The notes under the pieces are model-generated. The model searched no databases. It worked only from the letters and a program-made list of their open reading frames with translations, and was not told the origin of the DNA. 64,000 nt of DNA from JAPSGB01 sp963775185 (GTDB lineage Bacteria; Myxococcota_A; Polyangia; Polyangiales; Polyangiaceae). The stretch covers positions 124,001 to 188,000 of the forward strand of contig CAVZIE010000046.1 in NCBI GenBank assembly GCA_963775185.1, read 5' to 3'. Both the position numbers and the translations under genes were made by a program. This document shows, piece by piece, positions 53,469-62,021 of this stretch (its first letter is position 1; each line of letters opens with the position of its first letter).

Positions 53469-54476
53469 GTGGCTATCGAGGTCTCGGCGCGCATCACGGC
53501 GGTGATCCTGCGAGCTGGCGCGGCGGCCGGCGTGGACGCGGCGGCACTCGCCGCGGATGTGGGCTTCGATCCCGCCGCGCTCGCGGATCCGGACGCGCAC
53601 ATCCCGCTCGCGCTGGAGACGCGCTTGTGGGACGAGGCGGCGGCGCGAAGCGACGACGCGGCATTCGGGTTGCACGCGGCGCGCGGCCTCGCGCCAGGGA
53701 CGTTCGACGTGCTCGACTACGCGGTGCGCACGGCGCCGACGTTGCGTGCGTCGCTCGACAGGCTGGCGCGCTACAACCGGCTGTTGCACGACGCCGCGGT
53801 GATCAGCGTCGTCGATCGCGACGACTGCACGCGCGTGGAGCACGCGCTGGCCGTCGGTGGCGCAATGCAGTCGCTTCACGCCGCGGAGTTCACGCTCGCC
53901 TCGATCCTCGATATCGGCGGACAGCTGCTCGGCGAGCCGCTCGCGGCGCGCGCCGTCGAGCTCCGCCACACCGCCCCCGCTTCCACGGCGGAGCACGTGC
54001 GCGTGTTCGGCGTCGAGCCGCGCTTCGGCTGCGACGTGAACGCCGTCGAGCTCGAGCGCGCGCGACTTGTCCGTCCCCTGCCGTCGGCGGACCCGGCGCT
54101 GTACCGCGTGATCGAGCGCCACGCCGAGACATTGCTCGCCGCGCGTCCGGCCGCGTCGGCGACGACCGCCGACCGCGTGCGCCAGCTGCTGGCCGGCGCG
54201 CTCGGCGAGGGCAACGCGACGCTGAAGGCGATGGCCGCCAAGCTCAAGATGAGCGACCGCAGCCTGCAACGCCGTCTGGCGGACGAGGGCGTCACCTTCG
54301 ACGCCCTGCTCGACGAGCTGCGGCGTGATCTGGCGCTGCGCTACCTGTCGGATCCGCATATCGCGGTCGCCGAGGTCGCGTACCTGCTCGGCTACTCTGA
54401 ACCGAGCCCGTTCCACCGCGCGTTCAAGCGCTGGACCGGTGCGACGCCCAACGAGATGCGACGCCGCGCCGCTTGA
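53469..54476 (+). CDS. AraC-family transcriptional regulator
   Basis: A 335-residue regulator. The C-terminal helix-turn-helix pair is GNATLKAMAAKLKMSDRSLQRRLADEGVTFDALLDELRRDLALRYL and IAVAEVAYLLGYSEPSPFHRAFKRWTGATPNEMRRR, clear AraC signatures. The N-terminal 200 residues match the arabinose-binding-like (OruR/ArgR-type) domain (VLDYAVRTAPTLRASLDRLARYNRLLHDA). The GTG at 53469 is chosen because earlier in-frame codons add a low-quality stretch. It likely controls the divergent beta-barrel gene; the 133-bp gap would hold the site. Confidence 0.88.
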   Translation: MAIEVSARITAVILRAGAAAGVDAAALAADVGFDPAALADPDAHIPLALETRLWDEAAARSDDAAFGLHAARGLAPGTFDVLDYAVRTAPTLRASLDRLARYNRLLHDAAVISVVDRDDCTRVEHALAVGGAMQSLHAAEFTLASILDIGGQLLGEPLAARAVELRHTAPASTAEHVRVFGVEPRFGCDVNAVELERARLVRPLPSADPALYRVIERHAETLLAARPAASATTADRVRQLLAGALGEGNATLKAMAAKLKMSDRSLQRRLADEGVTFDALLDELRRDLALRYLSDPHIAVAEVAYLLGYSEPSPFHRAFKRWTGATPNEMRRRAA

Positions 54477-54482
54477 AGGCGG

Positions 54483-54502
54483 GATTTCGCGCCGCGACCG
54501 AT
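54483..54502 (-). repeat. degenerate dispersed element after AraC gene
   Basis: GATTTCGCGCCGCGACCGAT, several mismatches, just past the stop at 54476. Confidence 0.35.
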
Positions 54503-54544
54503 CGGCTCGATCGTTTGCTGGATCGCGAGTAGAATCGCGGGATC

Positions 54545-55034
54545 GTGAGGTTTCTACTAGTCCTCCTGGTGGCCGCTCCGGCGGTCGGCGTCGCGTGTAC
54601 GCCTGCTGCAACCGTCGTGACGGGCAACGCGGGCAGCGCCGGCGCAACCGGCGGCACCGGAGCTTCCGGCGGCAGCGCCGGCAGCGCGACAGGGCGGCAG
54701 CGCCGGCACCGGAGCAAGCGGCGGCAGCGCTGGAGCGCCGCCGGGATGTACCGAGACCGCGGTGCACAGTCAGAGGGCGAATTGCAACCCGTGCATCCAG
54801 ACGAAGTGCCAATCGCTGCTGACCACGTGCGAGCAGGACGCGCAGTGCCCGTGCGACGCGGACTGTCTGCTGAACTGCATCGCTGGCAAGAGCGCCGCCA
54901 AAGCCAACCTGGACAACTGCATAATGACCGTGTGCGCTGGCGCAAGCTCGAAGGCGCTGGACATCCTGCCTTGTCTCGGGCCGTCAATGCCCGGGAGCGG
55001 ACCGGTCTGCCCCGCCTGTTTCGACGGCACGTAG
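54545..55034 (+). CDS. Cys-rich lipoprotein, one +1 frameshift
   Basis: About 162 residues after correction. GTG 54545 gives a lipoprotein signal (MRFLLVLLVAAPAVGVAC). A Gly/Ser/Ala linker is broken by an extra base near 54690; dropping it extends the linker (GGSAGTGASGGSAG) and joins the Cys-rich end: CTETAVHSQRANCNPCIQTKCQSLLTTCEQDAQCPCDADCLLNCIAG. The Cys spacing is typical of these surface proteins. Function unknown. Confidence 0.7.
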
Positions 55035-55107
55035 TAGCGCGGTTGCACGAAACCGGCGCCGCTGGTTGCCGCTCGCGCCGGAGGGCGCGATATCTGCCCG
55101 ATCCAGC

Positions 55108-56663
55108 GTGACAGCCCCCGTCCACAATGGCGACGTCCTCGCCGGGAAATACCGCGTCGAGCGGGTGCTCGGCGAGGGTGGCATGGGCATCGTCGTGGAA
55201 GCGACGCAGCTCGGGCTGGATCGGCGCGTCGCGCTCAAATTCCTGACCGTCGGCGACGGGACATCCGGCGACTCGGTGTTCGCGCGCTTCGAACGCGAGG
55301 CCAAGAATCGCCGCGAAGCTGCGGGGCGATCACGTGACGCGCGTGTTCGACGTCGGGCGCCTCGAGACGGGCAAGCCGTACATTGTGATGGAATACCTCG
55401 ACGGCGAGGATCTCCAGAACGTGCTCCACGCCCGCGGCGTGCTGCCGATTGCCGAGGCGTGCGCGCACATGCTGCAAGCGTGCGAGGCCATGGCGGAGGC
55501 GCACGCCGCCGGCATCATCCACCGCGATCTGAAGCCGGCGAACCTGTTCCTCACGCACCGCCCAGACGGGCGCCCGCTGATCAAGGTGCTCGACTTCGGC
55601 ATCTCCAAGCTGGAAGAAGATCTCTCGCTCACGACGACCCAGGGCTCGATGGGCTCGCCGCTGTACATGTCGCCGGAGCAGCTCGAGAGCGCCAAGCACG
55701 TCACGCCCAAGACGGACCTGTGGGCGCTCGGCGCGATCTTGTACGAACTGGTCACCGGGCACACGGCCTTCAGCGCCGACAGCACCGCCGGGCTCTACGC
55801 GCGCATCCTGACCGCACCGCCGGTCCCGCCGTCGCAACTGCGCCCGGATATCCCGCAGGAGGTCGAGCGCGCGATCCTTCGCTGCCTCGACAAGACGCCC
55901 GCGCTGCGCTTCGAGACGGTCGCGGATACTCGCCTTCGCGCTCGCGCCGTTCGCGCCGCAGTCGGCCCGCCCGAGCGCCGCCGCCGCCGTCCGCATCATC
56001 CGCGCGTCCAACCTCGCGCACGACGGGCTTCCGGTGAACAACGACTCGATCATGCCGCCGGCGCCCAGCACCGAGCCCGCGGGGCCGACGGAGCGTGATC
56101 CCACGCCGCGCTTCAGCGACGCGACCGCCGACATCCGCGGCGAGCTGGCGAGCAGCGAGACAGTTGCCGCGCCGCAGCCGGGGTCGGTGGGGAACGCGGC
56201 GACGGTCGCGTCGAACGCGCCGCTCGTGGCTCCGGTGGCGCGCCCGCCCGCCCTGCGATCGAGCGCGGCGTTCGTCGTCGCCGACGCGGAGGAAGCGCCG
56301 GCGCGCGGCAAGCTGTTCGCTTGGGTCGCGCTCGCGGTGGTCGCGCTGACGGTGATCGGCCTGCTGCTGTTTCGCGATCTGCACACCGGGACAGACAATC
56401 CGGCCGCCGCAGCTCCAAGCGCGGAGCCGCCGGAGCCGCCGGTTGCCGCGACGCCGCACACTCCCGCACGCGCCGTCGAGTCCGCCGGTAAAGCCAGCGC
56501 CGAGGCCTCGGCGAAACCCGTGGTGAGCATCGCGTCCGCCACGCCGACAGGATCCGCCGCGAAGAGCCCGGCCCCGAACCCACGACCGGTTCCGCGCCGG
56601 ACCGACAAACCCAAGCCCGGACCGGCGCCGTCGGATTCCGACCTGCTGGGCACCCGTCACTAG
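55108..56663 (+). CDS. membrane Ser/Thr protein kinase, two +1 frameshifts
   Basis: About 517 residues after correction. GTG 55108 (MTAPVHNGDVLAGKY) is the likely start. The kinase domain is canonical: RVLGEGGMGIVVEA (glycine loop), VALKFL (Lys), IIHRDLKPANLF (catalytic loop), KVLDFGISKL (DFG), GSPLYMSPEQL (activation/APE). A Pro/Ala linker, one TM helix (LFAWVALAVVALTVIGLLLF) and a short extracytosolic tail follow. Extra A bases near 55306 and 55928 break the frame; removal gives EAKIAAKLRGDHVTRV and VADLAFALAPFAP, as expected in such kinases. A dispersed element (56588) codes VPRRTDK in the tail. It is followed by a TPR partner gene 24 bp on. Confidence 0.85.
56588..56607 (-). repeat. dispersed 20-bp element inside kinase gene
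   Basis: GGTTCCGCGCCGGACCGACA, one mismatch, encoding PVPRRTDK in the C-terminal tail of the kinase. Confidence 0.8.
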
Positions 56664-56686
56664 TCCTGTTCTGCTATTTTGGGCGC

Positions 56687-57721
56687 GTGCTTGCCCGTAG
56701 CTTCCGACGAATCGCGCTGGCCGGCGCGCTGCTCATCATTCCGACGACGGCGCTTGCCCAGTCTGCCGGCGCGGACGTGCTGTTCGACCAGGGGCGGAAG
56801 CTCATGGCGAGCAAGCACTACGCCGAGGCCGCCCACACGTTCGAGCAGAGCAACGGGCTCGATCCGGCGCCGGGCACACTGCTGAATCTCGCCGAGTGCT
56901 ACATGAAACTCGGGCGCACCGCGAGCGCGTGGTCGACGTACCGTGAAGCCGCGGCGCTCGCGGCCAACGCACACCAGGCCGCGCGCCAGGAGTTCGCGAA
57001 GAAGCACGCCGGCGAGCTGGAGGCGCGGCTCTCCACGTTGAAAGTCGCCGTCCCCGCGGCCGCGCGCGTGCGGGGGCTGGTGATCAAGCGCAACGGCAAG
57101 GAAGTCCCGGACGCGCTCTGGGGCCAGGACGTGCCGCTGGATCCCGGAACGATCACGGTGGAAGCGTCGGCGCCGGGCAAGCAGGACTGGTCCACGCAGA
57201 TCGCCCTCGGCGACAACGGCCAACACGCGGTGATCCCGGTGCCCGCACTCGCCGACGTCGCGGCGCCCACCCCTGCCCCCGCACCTGTCGCGCCCGGTCC
57301 CGGCACCACAGCGCGACCGGAGACGCTACCGCCGACCGCCGCGCCTCCGCCGCCGGAGACGGACGAGCCGGCACAGCAAGACGCCGGTTCGACAGCGCGC
57401 ACGGCGGGCTGGATCGTCGGTGGTGTGGGCGTCGTCGGTGCCGCCGTCGGCACGGTAATGTACCTGCACTCGCAGTCGACCATCAGCGACGCGAATTGCC
57501 CTAACAACGTGTGCACCAACACGGATGACCGCGACAAGCACGAGCAGGGGCGGACGCAGGAGAAGAGCGCATTCGTCGTGCTCGGCGTCGGCGGCGCGCT
57601 GATCGGCACGGGCCTGGTGCTCGTGCTCACGTCGGGCTCCGGCGCGGCCCACGACGATACAGCCGTGTCGATCGCGCCCACGGTCGGGGGCGCCGCGCTC
57701 GGCTTCAGCCACGCGTGGTAG
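56687..57721 (+). CDS. exported TPR protein with two TM helices and a Cys loop (second cassette)
   Basis: A 344-residue protein from GTG 56687. A signal (RRIALAGALLIIPTTALAQ) precedes TPR-like helices (ADVLFDQGRKLMASKHYAEAAHTFEQSNGLDPAPGTLLNLAECYMKLG), a beta segment (RGLVIKRNGKEVPDALWGQDVPLDPGTITVEA) and a Pro-rich linker. Two TM helices (about 243-263 and 292-314) flank CPNNVCTNTDDRDKHEQGRT, the match to the loop of the 24311 protein. Both follow a kinase-fold gene. It probably senses or binds a periplasmic partner for the kinase. Confidence 0.8.
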   Translation: MLARSFRRIALAGALLIIPTTALAQSAGADVLFDQGRKLMASKHYAEAAHTFEQSNGLDPAPGTLLNLAECYMKLGRTASAWSTYREAAALAANAHQAARQEFAKKHAGELEARLSTLKVAVPAAARVRGLVIKRNGKEVPDALWGQDVPLDPGTITVEASAPGKQDWSTQIALGDNGQHAVIPVPALADVAAPTPAPAPVAPGPGTTARPETLPPTAAPPPPETDEPAQQDAGSTARTAGWIVGGVGVVGAAVGTVMYLHSQSTISDANCPNNVCTNTDDRDKHEQGRTQEKSAFVVLGVGGALIGTGLVLVLTSGSGAAHDDTAVSIAPTVGGAALGFSHAW

Positions 57722-57731
57722 GCGCGCCGCG

Positions 57732-58520
57732 CTACTTGCAGATCTTGTAGCTCGACTGCGCCTTGCACGTGCCCGCGATGCAGTCGATGGTGCCGGTGCA
57801 CACCTTCTGGCACTTGCCGGACACGCACGCCGCACTGCACGATCCCGCGGCGAGCGTTGCGTCGGTCGTCCCGAGATCGCAGCCGCAGTCCTCGTGGGTC
57901 GTGCAGCTCTTCGTGCACACCATGGCGAGTCCGACGTTCACGCACTGTCCGCCGGGAACGCCCTGGAAACCGGTGCACTCGCTGTTGCTGCTGCAGCCGT
58001 AACCGATATGCGACGCCCAGCTCGTCTCCGGACCGCTGCCGTCCGCGCCGCTTCCGCCACCGCCGGCACTGCCGCCGCTTCCACCCACGCCGCCGCTTCC
58101 ACCCACGCCGCTGCTTCCGCCGACGCCGCCGCTTCCACCCACGCCGCCGCTTCCGCCGACGCCGCTGCTTCCACCGACGCCGCTGCTTCCACCGACGCCG
58201 CTGCTTCCACCGACGCCACTGCTTCCACCGACGCCGCCGCTTCCACCGACGCCGCCGCTTCCACCGGCGCCGCCGCTTCCACCGACGCCGCCGCTTCCAC
58301 CGGCGCCGCCGCTTCCACCGACGCCACCCGTCGCTACGCCACCCGCGCCCGACGCGCCGGCATTGCCGCCGGCGCCCGACGTGCCGCCCGTCGCGGCGTC
58401 ACCGCCGCTCGCCGATGCGCCGCCCGATCCTCCGCCGTCGAGCGTCGATCCCTGCGCGCACGCGACGAGCATCGCCGCGAGCGGCCACGCCAACGCTCCG
58501 ACAACGCCCCGCCACGCCAC
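57732..58520 (-). CDS. Cys-rich repeat lipoprotein
   Basis: A 262-residue lipoprotein, start GTG 58520 (MAWRGVVGALAWPLAAMLVAC). A long tandem repeat (GGSGGV/GGSSGV) spans about residues 65-150, then a Cys-rich end with 14 cysteines (CSSNSECTGFQGVPGGQC, CTKSCTTHEDCGCDLG, CQKVCTGTIDCIAGTC). An open frame continues upstream to 58592 without a better signal. Function unknown. Confidence 0.8.
   Translation of the reverse strand: MAWRGVVGALAWPLAAMLVACAQGSTLDGGGSGGASASGGDAATGGTSGAGGNAGASGAGGVATGGVGGSGGAGGSGGVGGSGGAGGSGGVGGSGGVGGSSGVGGSSGVGGSSGVGGSSGVGGSGGVGGSGGVGGSSGVGGSGGVGGSGGSAGGGGSGADGSGPETSWASHIGYGCSSNSECTGFQGVPGGQCVNVGLAMVCTKSCTTHEDCGCDLGTTDATLAAGSCSAACVSGKCQKVCTGTIDCIAGTCKAQSSYKICK
58070..58330 (-). 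repeat. 18-bp tandem repeat, about 14 copies
   Basis: Encodes GGSGGV, GGSSGV and GGSGGA units. Units are close to identical and probably variable in number. Confidence 0.85.
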
Positions 58521-58613
58521 AGTGCATGAAGAGTCGCACGGACGTCCCTGAAAAACTACCGGCCGGCCGAGCGAGCCGGCGGAGCTCGGCAAGCCTAGGG
58601 CTTCATTGTGTTT

Positions 58614-58633
58614 TGCCGGCGCGGCGCGGAACC
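58614..58633 (+). repeat. dispersed 20-bp element
   Basis: TGCCGGCGCGGCGCGGAACC, two mismatches, in the gap between the stop at 58644 and the lipoprotein start at 58520. Confidence 0.7.
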
Positions 58634-58643
58634 GCCTGGTTCG

Positions 58644-60584
58644 TCAGCGGGGATCGGCGGGCACGGTGCGGTCGTTGATCTGCCCAACACCGGCGCCCGC
58701 CGGGTACGCGTACGAGACGTACTGCGTCATGGCGGGCGCGGTCTTGATCGAACCCCAGCCCCACACCGTGACGGCGAACGGCGCGTCGCTCTTGATCTCG
58801 TGACGACCGTTGGCGCAGCCGTTCACGCCCTGGAACTTGCCGGTCTCGAGATCGACGCGCGTCCATTCATAGGCGCCGAGCGCCTGCCAACCGCCGACGA
58901 CGCCCGAGCAGTCCAGGTTCACGTCCGCGAAGCCGTTCGCGCCGGCCTTGCGCACGAGCACGAGGTTCGTCTCCGGGTAGGTCGGGTCGGTGAAGAACGC
59001 GTACTCTTTCATGTACTGCCCCGTCGGGATCACGTTCACGAACTCCGGGTCGCCTTCGCCGCTCCAGTCGGCGCCGCCGCTCATGTAGCTGGCGAGATAG
59101 AACGGATGGTCGACGTCCTGGCTGGTGACGATGAAGGGCCCGCTCGCGTTGAACTCGGCGACCTGTCCGTTCTGCAACGTCGTGGGCGCGCCGGCCGGCG
59201 CGGACGGCGTGTACGTGAGCGTCGTGCCGTCGATGGCGCCGACCAGACGCCACGGGTCGGACTCGTTCTGGCCGCCGCCGCGACCGCGGAAGCGAACGCC
59301 GACGTACTCGCTGCCTAGCGCGCGCACCGGCGGGATCTGCTGGCCGCCGGTGTCGCACGCGTCGGTTCCGACGGGGATGTTCATGCAGCTCGATCCGCCG
59401 AACACCGCCACCGGCTTGTTCGAGACGATGGCGCTTCCTGTGAGCTCCTCGTCCTGACTGAACTGCACGTACTGACCGCGACCGAGCGTGTACGTCTTGG
59501 GCGTGCCCGACGGCGTGCCCGCGACCGCGCCCTTGCCGACGATGGCGCTGACCGGCGAGATCGTGACCTCTGTACCGTTCTCGTTCGCGAGGATATCCAG
59601 CGACGGAAGCCCCGGGTTGGTCGAGATCTGCGTCTTCGCGTACGCGTTGACGGCGATGTAGTTGGTGTCCCACGCGGAAGTCGGCAGGAGCAACGTCGCC
59701 GACGTGATGGCGGCGTTGCCGCCACCGTACGGAAAGATCTGGTAGCCGACGATCGGGCTGTTGGCGGCGATGTGGAACGCGTTGCCTATGCCGGTCCCGT
59801 GCACTGCAGGATCGACGGTGATCGCCGGCGTGATGCCCTTCGGACACGCTTCGCCGACGGGCGGCGGAAGCTGCGGCGACTGCGCGAGGAACAGGATCGC
59901 GACGGCGCCCGGCTGCAGACCGTTCGCCTTGTCGTACGGCAGGTACTGCAGGTTCGCGCCCTGTCCGTTGGGCACGCGCGCGAACTGGTCGACTTGCAGC
60001 GGCTGACCCTTGTAGTCGACGTTGAGCTGCACCGGGTTCTGCGACGTGTTGGTGATGAACGCCGCGTAGCAAGCGCCGGGCAGGATGTTGTCGAGGTTCA
60101 ACGCCCAGTAGTCGCAGCCGTAGGCGGCCTTGGCGTTGGCCGCGTCGGTGCACGGATCGGTGACGCACGCGCCTCCGACGCACAGCTCGCCGGCGCCGCA
60201 CGTCTGGGTGATCTTGCCGCCGCAGTCGACGACGCTCTTGAAGTCGGCGGAGCAGGGCACGCAACCGGTGCCGCCTCCCGAGCCGCCAAACGCGCTGCCA
60301 CCGCTGCCGCCCGTGGCCGCGGTGCCGCCGCTGCCCGCGCTTCCACCCGATGACATGCCGGCAGCGCCGCCAGACGTCATGCCGGCGGCGCCACCTGTCG
60401 TCGCTCCGCCGGCGCCACCCGCCGACGATCCGCCGACGCCGCCGGTGGCCGATCCGTCGCCCGTTCCGCCCGCGCCGCTTCCAGCGCCGCCGCCGGATCC
60501 GTGCGACGGAGATCCGCCCGACGCGGAGCAGGCTTCCGCGACGGCGATGAAGACGAGAAGCACCAGGTGACGATGGCGAAGCAT
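58644..60584 (-). CDS. IgGFc-binding-like lipoprotein
   Basis: A 646-residue lipoprotein (signal LVFIAVAEAC). A Gly/Ser repeat linker and one Cys-rich segment (CVPCSADFKSVVDCGGKITQTCGAGELCVGGACV) come first. The rest, from about residue 150, has the IgGFc-binding N-terminal domain pattern: SAWDTNYIAVNAYAK, LDILANENGTEVTISPV, YTLGRGQYVQFSQDEELTGSAIVSNKPVAVFGGSSCMNIP, CDTGGQQIPPVRALGSEYVGVRF and PFYLASYMSGGAD. In animals this domain is in Fc-binding mucus proteins; in bacteria it is a surface binding or adhesion module with unknown ligand. Confidence 0.82.
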   Translation of the reverse strand: MLRHRHLVLLVFIAVAEACSASGGSPSHGSGGGAGSGAGGTGDGSATGGVGGSSAGGAGGATTGGAAGMTSGGAAGMSSGGSAGSGGTAATGGSGGSAFGGSGGGTGCVPCSADFKSVVDCGGKITQTCGAGELCVGGACVTDPCTDAANAKAAYGCDYWALNLDNILPGACYAAFITNTSQNPVQLNVDYKGQPLQVDQFARVPNGQGANLQYLPYDKANGLQPGAVAILFLAQSPQLPPPVGEACPKGITPAITVDPAVHGTGIGNAFHIAANSPIVGYQIFPYGGGNAAITSATLLLPTSAWDTNYIAVNAYAKTQISTNPGLPSLDILANENGTEVTISPVSAIVGKGAVAGTPSGTPKTYTLGRGQYVQFSQDEELTGSAIVSNKPVAVFGGSSCMNIPVGTDACDTGGQQIPPVRALGSEYVGVRFRGRGGGQNESDPWRLVGAIDGTTLTYTPSAPAGAPTTLQNGQVAEFNASGPFIVTSQDVDHPFYLASYMSGGADWSGEGDPEFVNVIPTGQYMKEYAFFTDPTYPETNLVLVRKAGANGFADVNLDCSGVVGGWQALGAYEWTRVDLETGKFQGVNGCANGRHEIKSDAPFAVTVWGWGSIKTAPAMTQYVSYAYPAGAGVGQINDRTVPADPR

Positions 60585-60697
60585 GAGGGGCCGATCATGC
60601 CACGCGATTCGGCCGGACGATAGGCCGAGACGTATGCGCGCTCATAGCGCGACGCGTCGCGGCTTGTATCGACGCGCGACGGGCCCAGACTTCACGC

Positions 60698-61279
60698 ATG
60701 TTCCGCTTCGCCAACGCGCTGGTGTGCGTAGCGCTGGCCGCCGGGCTGTCGCAGAAGTCGGGCTCGGAGAGCTGGACCGCGACGAGCGGCGTCGCCGGCG
60801 CACACGCGCTCGACACCGTGACGACCACGACGAACGACGCCATGCGCGGACTGAAGCTCTGGATCTACGACCAGCGCGCGTGCCGTCTCGACCTGTCGCA
60901 AGCCGATCTGGACGGCGGGGCGGCGCGAAGTGTCGACGGCGCCAAGGCCTGCGAGCCGCAGCTGGCGGAGTCGTGGAAGGCGCTCGACGTCGGCGACGGG
61001 AACTTCGTGGTGGCGATCCAGGCGTGCACCGACGCCGCGCACAAGCTCGCCGGCGTGCGCGCCTGGGGCGCACACCCAGCGTCGGATGGCAGCATCGGCA
61101 AGCCCGGCAAGCCGACGGACTTCGAGCTGCCGGGCTGCAAGACCTGGGAGTCGAGGGCGGCGTGCCCGGACCGGGCCGTCGCCACCGGCGTGCGCGGCGT
61201 CTACGACAGCGACAAGCTGGGGCTCGGCGGCCTCGCGCTGCGCTGCCACCAACTCGAAGTCCACGCGCCCGCCCCGTGA
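60698..61279 (+). CDS. small exported protein
   Basis: A 193-residue protein with a short hydrophobic N-terminus (MFRFANALVCVALAAGLS) and six cysteines. The rest is not recognised (ALDTVTTTTNDAMRGLKLWIYDQRACRLDLSQ, LPGCKTWESRAACPDRAVATG). Start ATG 60698. It is probably secreted to the periplasm. Confidence 0.65.
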   Translation: MFRFANALVCVALAAGLSQKSGSESWTATSGVAGAHALDTVTTTTNDAMRGLKLWIYDQRACRLDLSQADLDGGAARSVDGAKACEPQLAESWKALDVGDGNFVVAIQACTDAAHKLAGVRAWGAHPASDGSIGKPGKPTDFELPGCKTWESRAACPDRAVATGVRGVYDSDKLGLGGLALRCHQLEVHAPAP

Positions 61280-61354
61280 TGCCGCGGTGTGTGCGGATCC
61301 TGCCGCTTCACGCGGCGCTGGCCGCGCGCCCCGGCTCGTGCTCGAATACCGCGC

Positions 61355-61765
61355 ATGACTCACCGTTTCTTGGTTCTCGCGGTCGCGCTTGGCGCCGCCA
61401 CGGCCGCGTGTGGCGGCAGCCAGGCCGAGCAGCAGCCGCAGCAACCGCCGCAGCAGGGCTACTACCCGCAGCAGCAGCCGTACCCGGCGCAGCAGCAGCA
61501 GTACCCGCAGCAGCAATATCCGGCGCAGCAGCAGCCGTACCCGGCGCAGCAGCAGTACCCGGCGCAGCCCGCGGCCGCACCGGCGACGGCAGCGCCCGCT
61601 CCCGCACCGGCAGCGCCGGCGACCGCTGCCCCGGCAGGCACCGGCACGCCCACGGCGATCCCGGGCGTGACCAAGAACGCGGACGGCACGTGCTCCTGGA
61701 CGCCGCCGAGCTTCAACGGTCAGCCGGCTGCGCCGATGACCGGGCCGTGCCCGCCCGGCATCTGA
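61355..61765 (+). CDS. Gln/Pro/Tyr-rich lipoprotein
   Basis: A 136-residue lipoprotein, ATG 61355 (signal MTHRFLVLAVALGAATAAC). The N-terminal half is repeats of PYPAQQQ, like prion or antifreeze-like low-complexity sequence; the second half is Pro/Ala-rich and ends in a short domain (GTCSWTPPSFNGQPAAPMTGPCPPGI) with two cysteines. It may act as a flexible spacer or cell-surface coat. No function is known. Confidence 0.7.
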   Translation: MTHRFLVLAVALGAATAACGGSQAEQQPQQPPQQGYYPQQQPYPAQQQQYPQQQYPAQQQPYPAQQQYPAQPAAAPATAAPAPAPAAPATAAPAGTGTPTAIPGVTKNADGTCSWTPPSFNGQPAAPMTGPCPPGI

Positions 61766-62021
61766 TCCCCGACCAACCACATCTGGATATCCGGTAGCGC
61801 GAGAGCGGCGCCATGTGCGCCGCTGCCGCTGCCGGTGGTCGAACCGGCGCGATCGCGCGCCGGCCGTGCACGTCTCGCTGGACGTCGCCGGCGGAGTTGT
61901 TTCCGCCGTGTTTCGCGCTCGACGAGCGGAAGACGACACAACGCGTCACGCGAAGCTTCGGCGAAAAACGCCCGAAACAGTCGGTGGCTATCCATAGCGG
62001 CAACAACCCAGGAGTTGGGAC
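61766..62021. promoter_or_regulatory. upstream region of amtB with hairpins
   Basis: A 256-bp gene-free region. A perfect 7-bp stem (GCGGCGC at 61805-61811, GCGCCGC at 61817-61823) lies after the lipoprotein stop, with no T-run. The ribosome site is AGGAGTTGGGAC before ATG 62022. No clear sigma-54 (TGGCAC-N5-TTGC) site was seen, though amt genes often use one. Confidence 0.4.

Noticed and set aside
11790..55928. Programmed +1 frameshifting in kinase genes
   Set aside because: The sites share no slippery codon or stop-codon context, and similar +1 changes occur in unrelated genes, so assembly errors are simpler.
58070..58330. Possible CRISPR-like or VNTR non-coding array
   Set aside because: The repeat keeps the coding frame of the lipoprotein linker.
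61805..61823. Terminator after the lipoprotein at 61355
   Set aside because: A 7-bp GC stem is present but no T-run follows; kept only as a note in the amtB upstream region.
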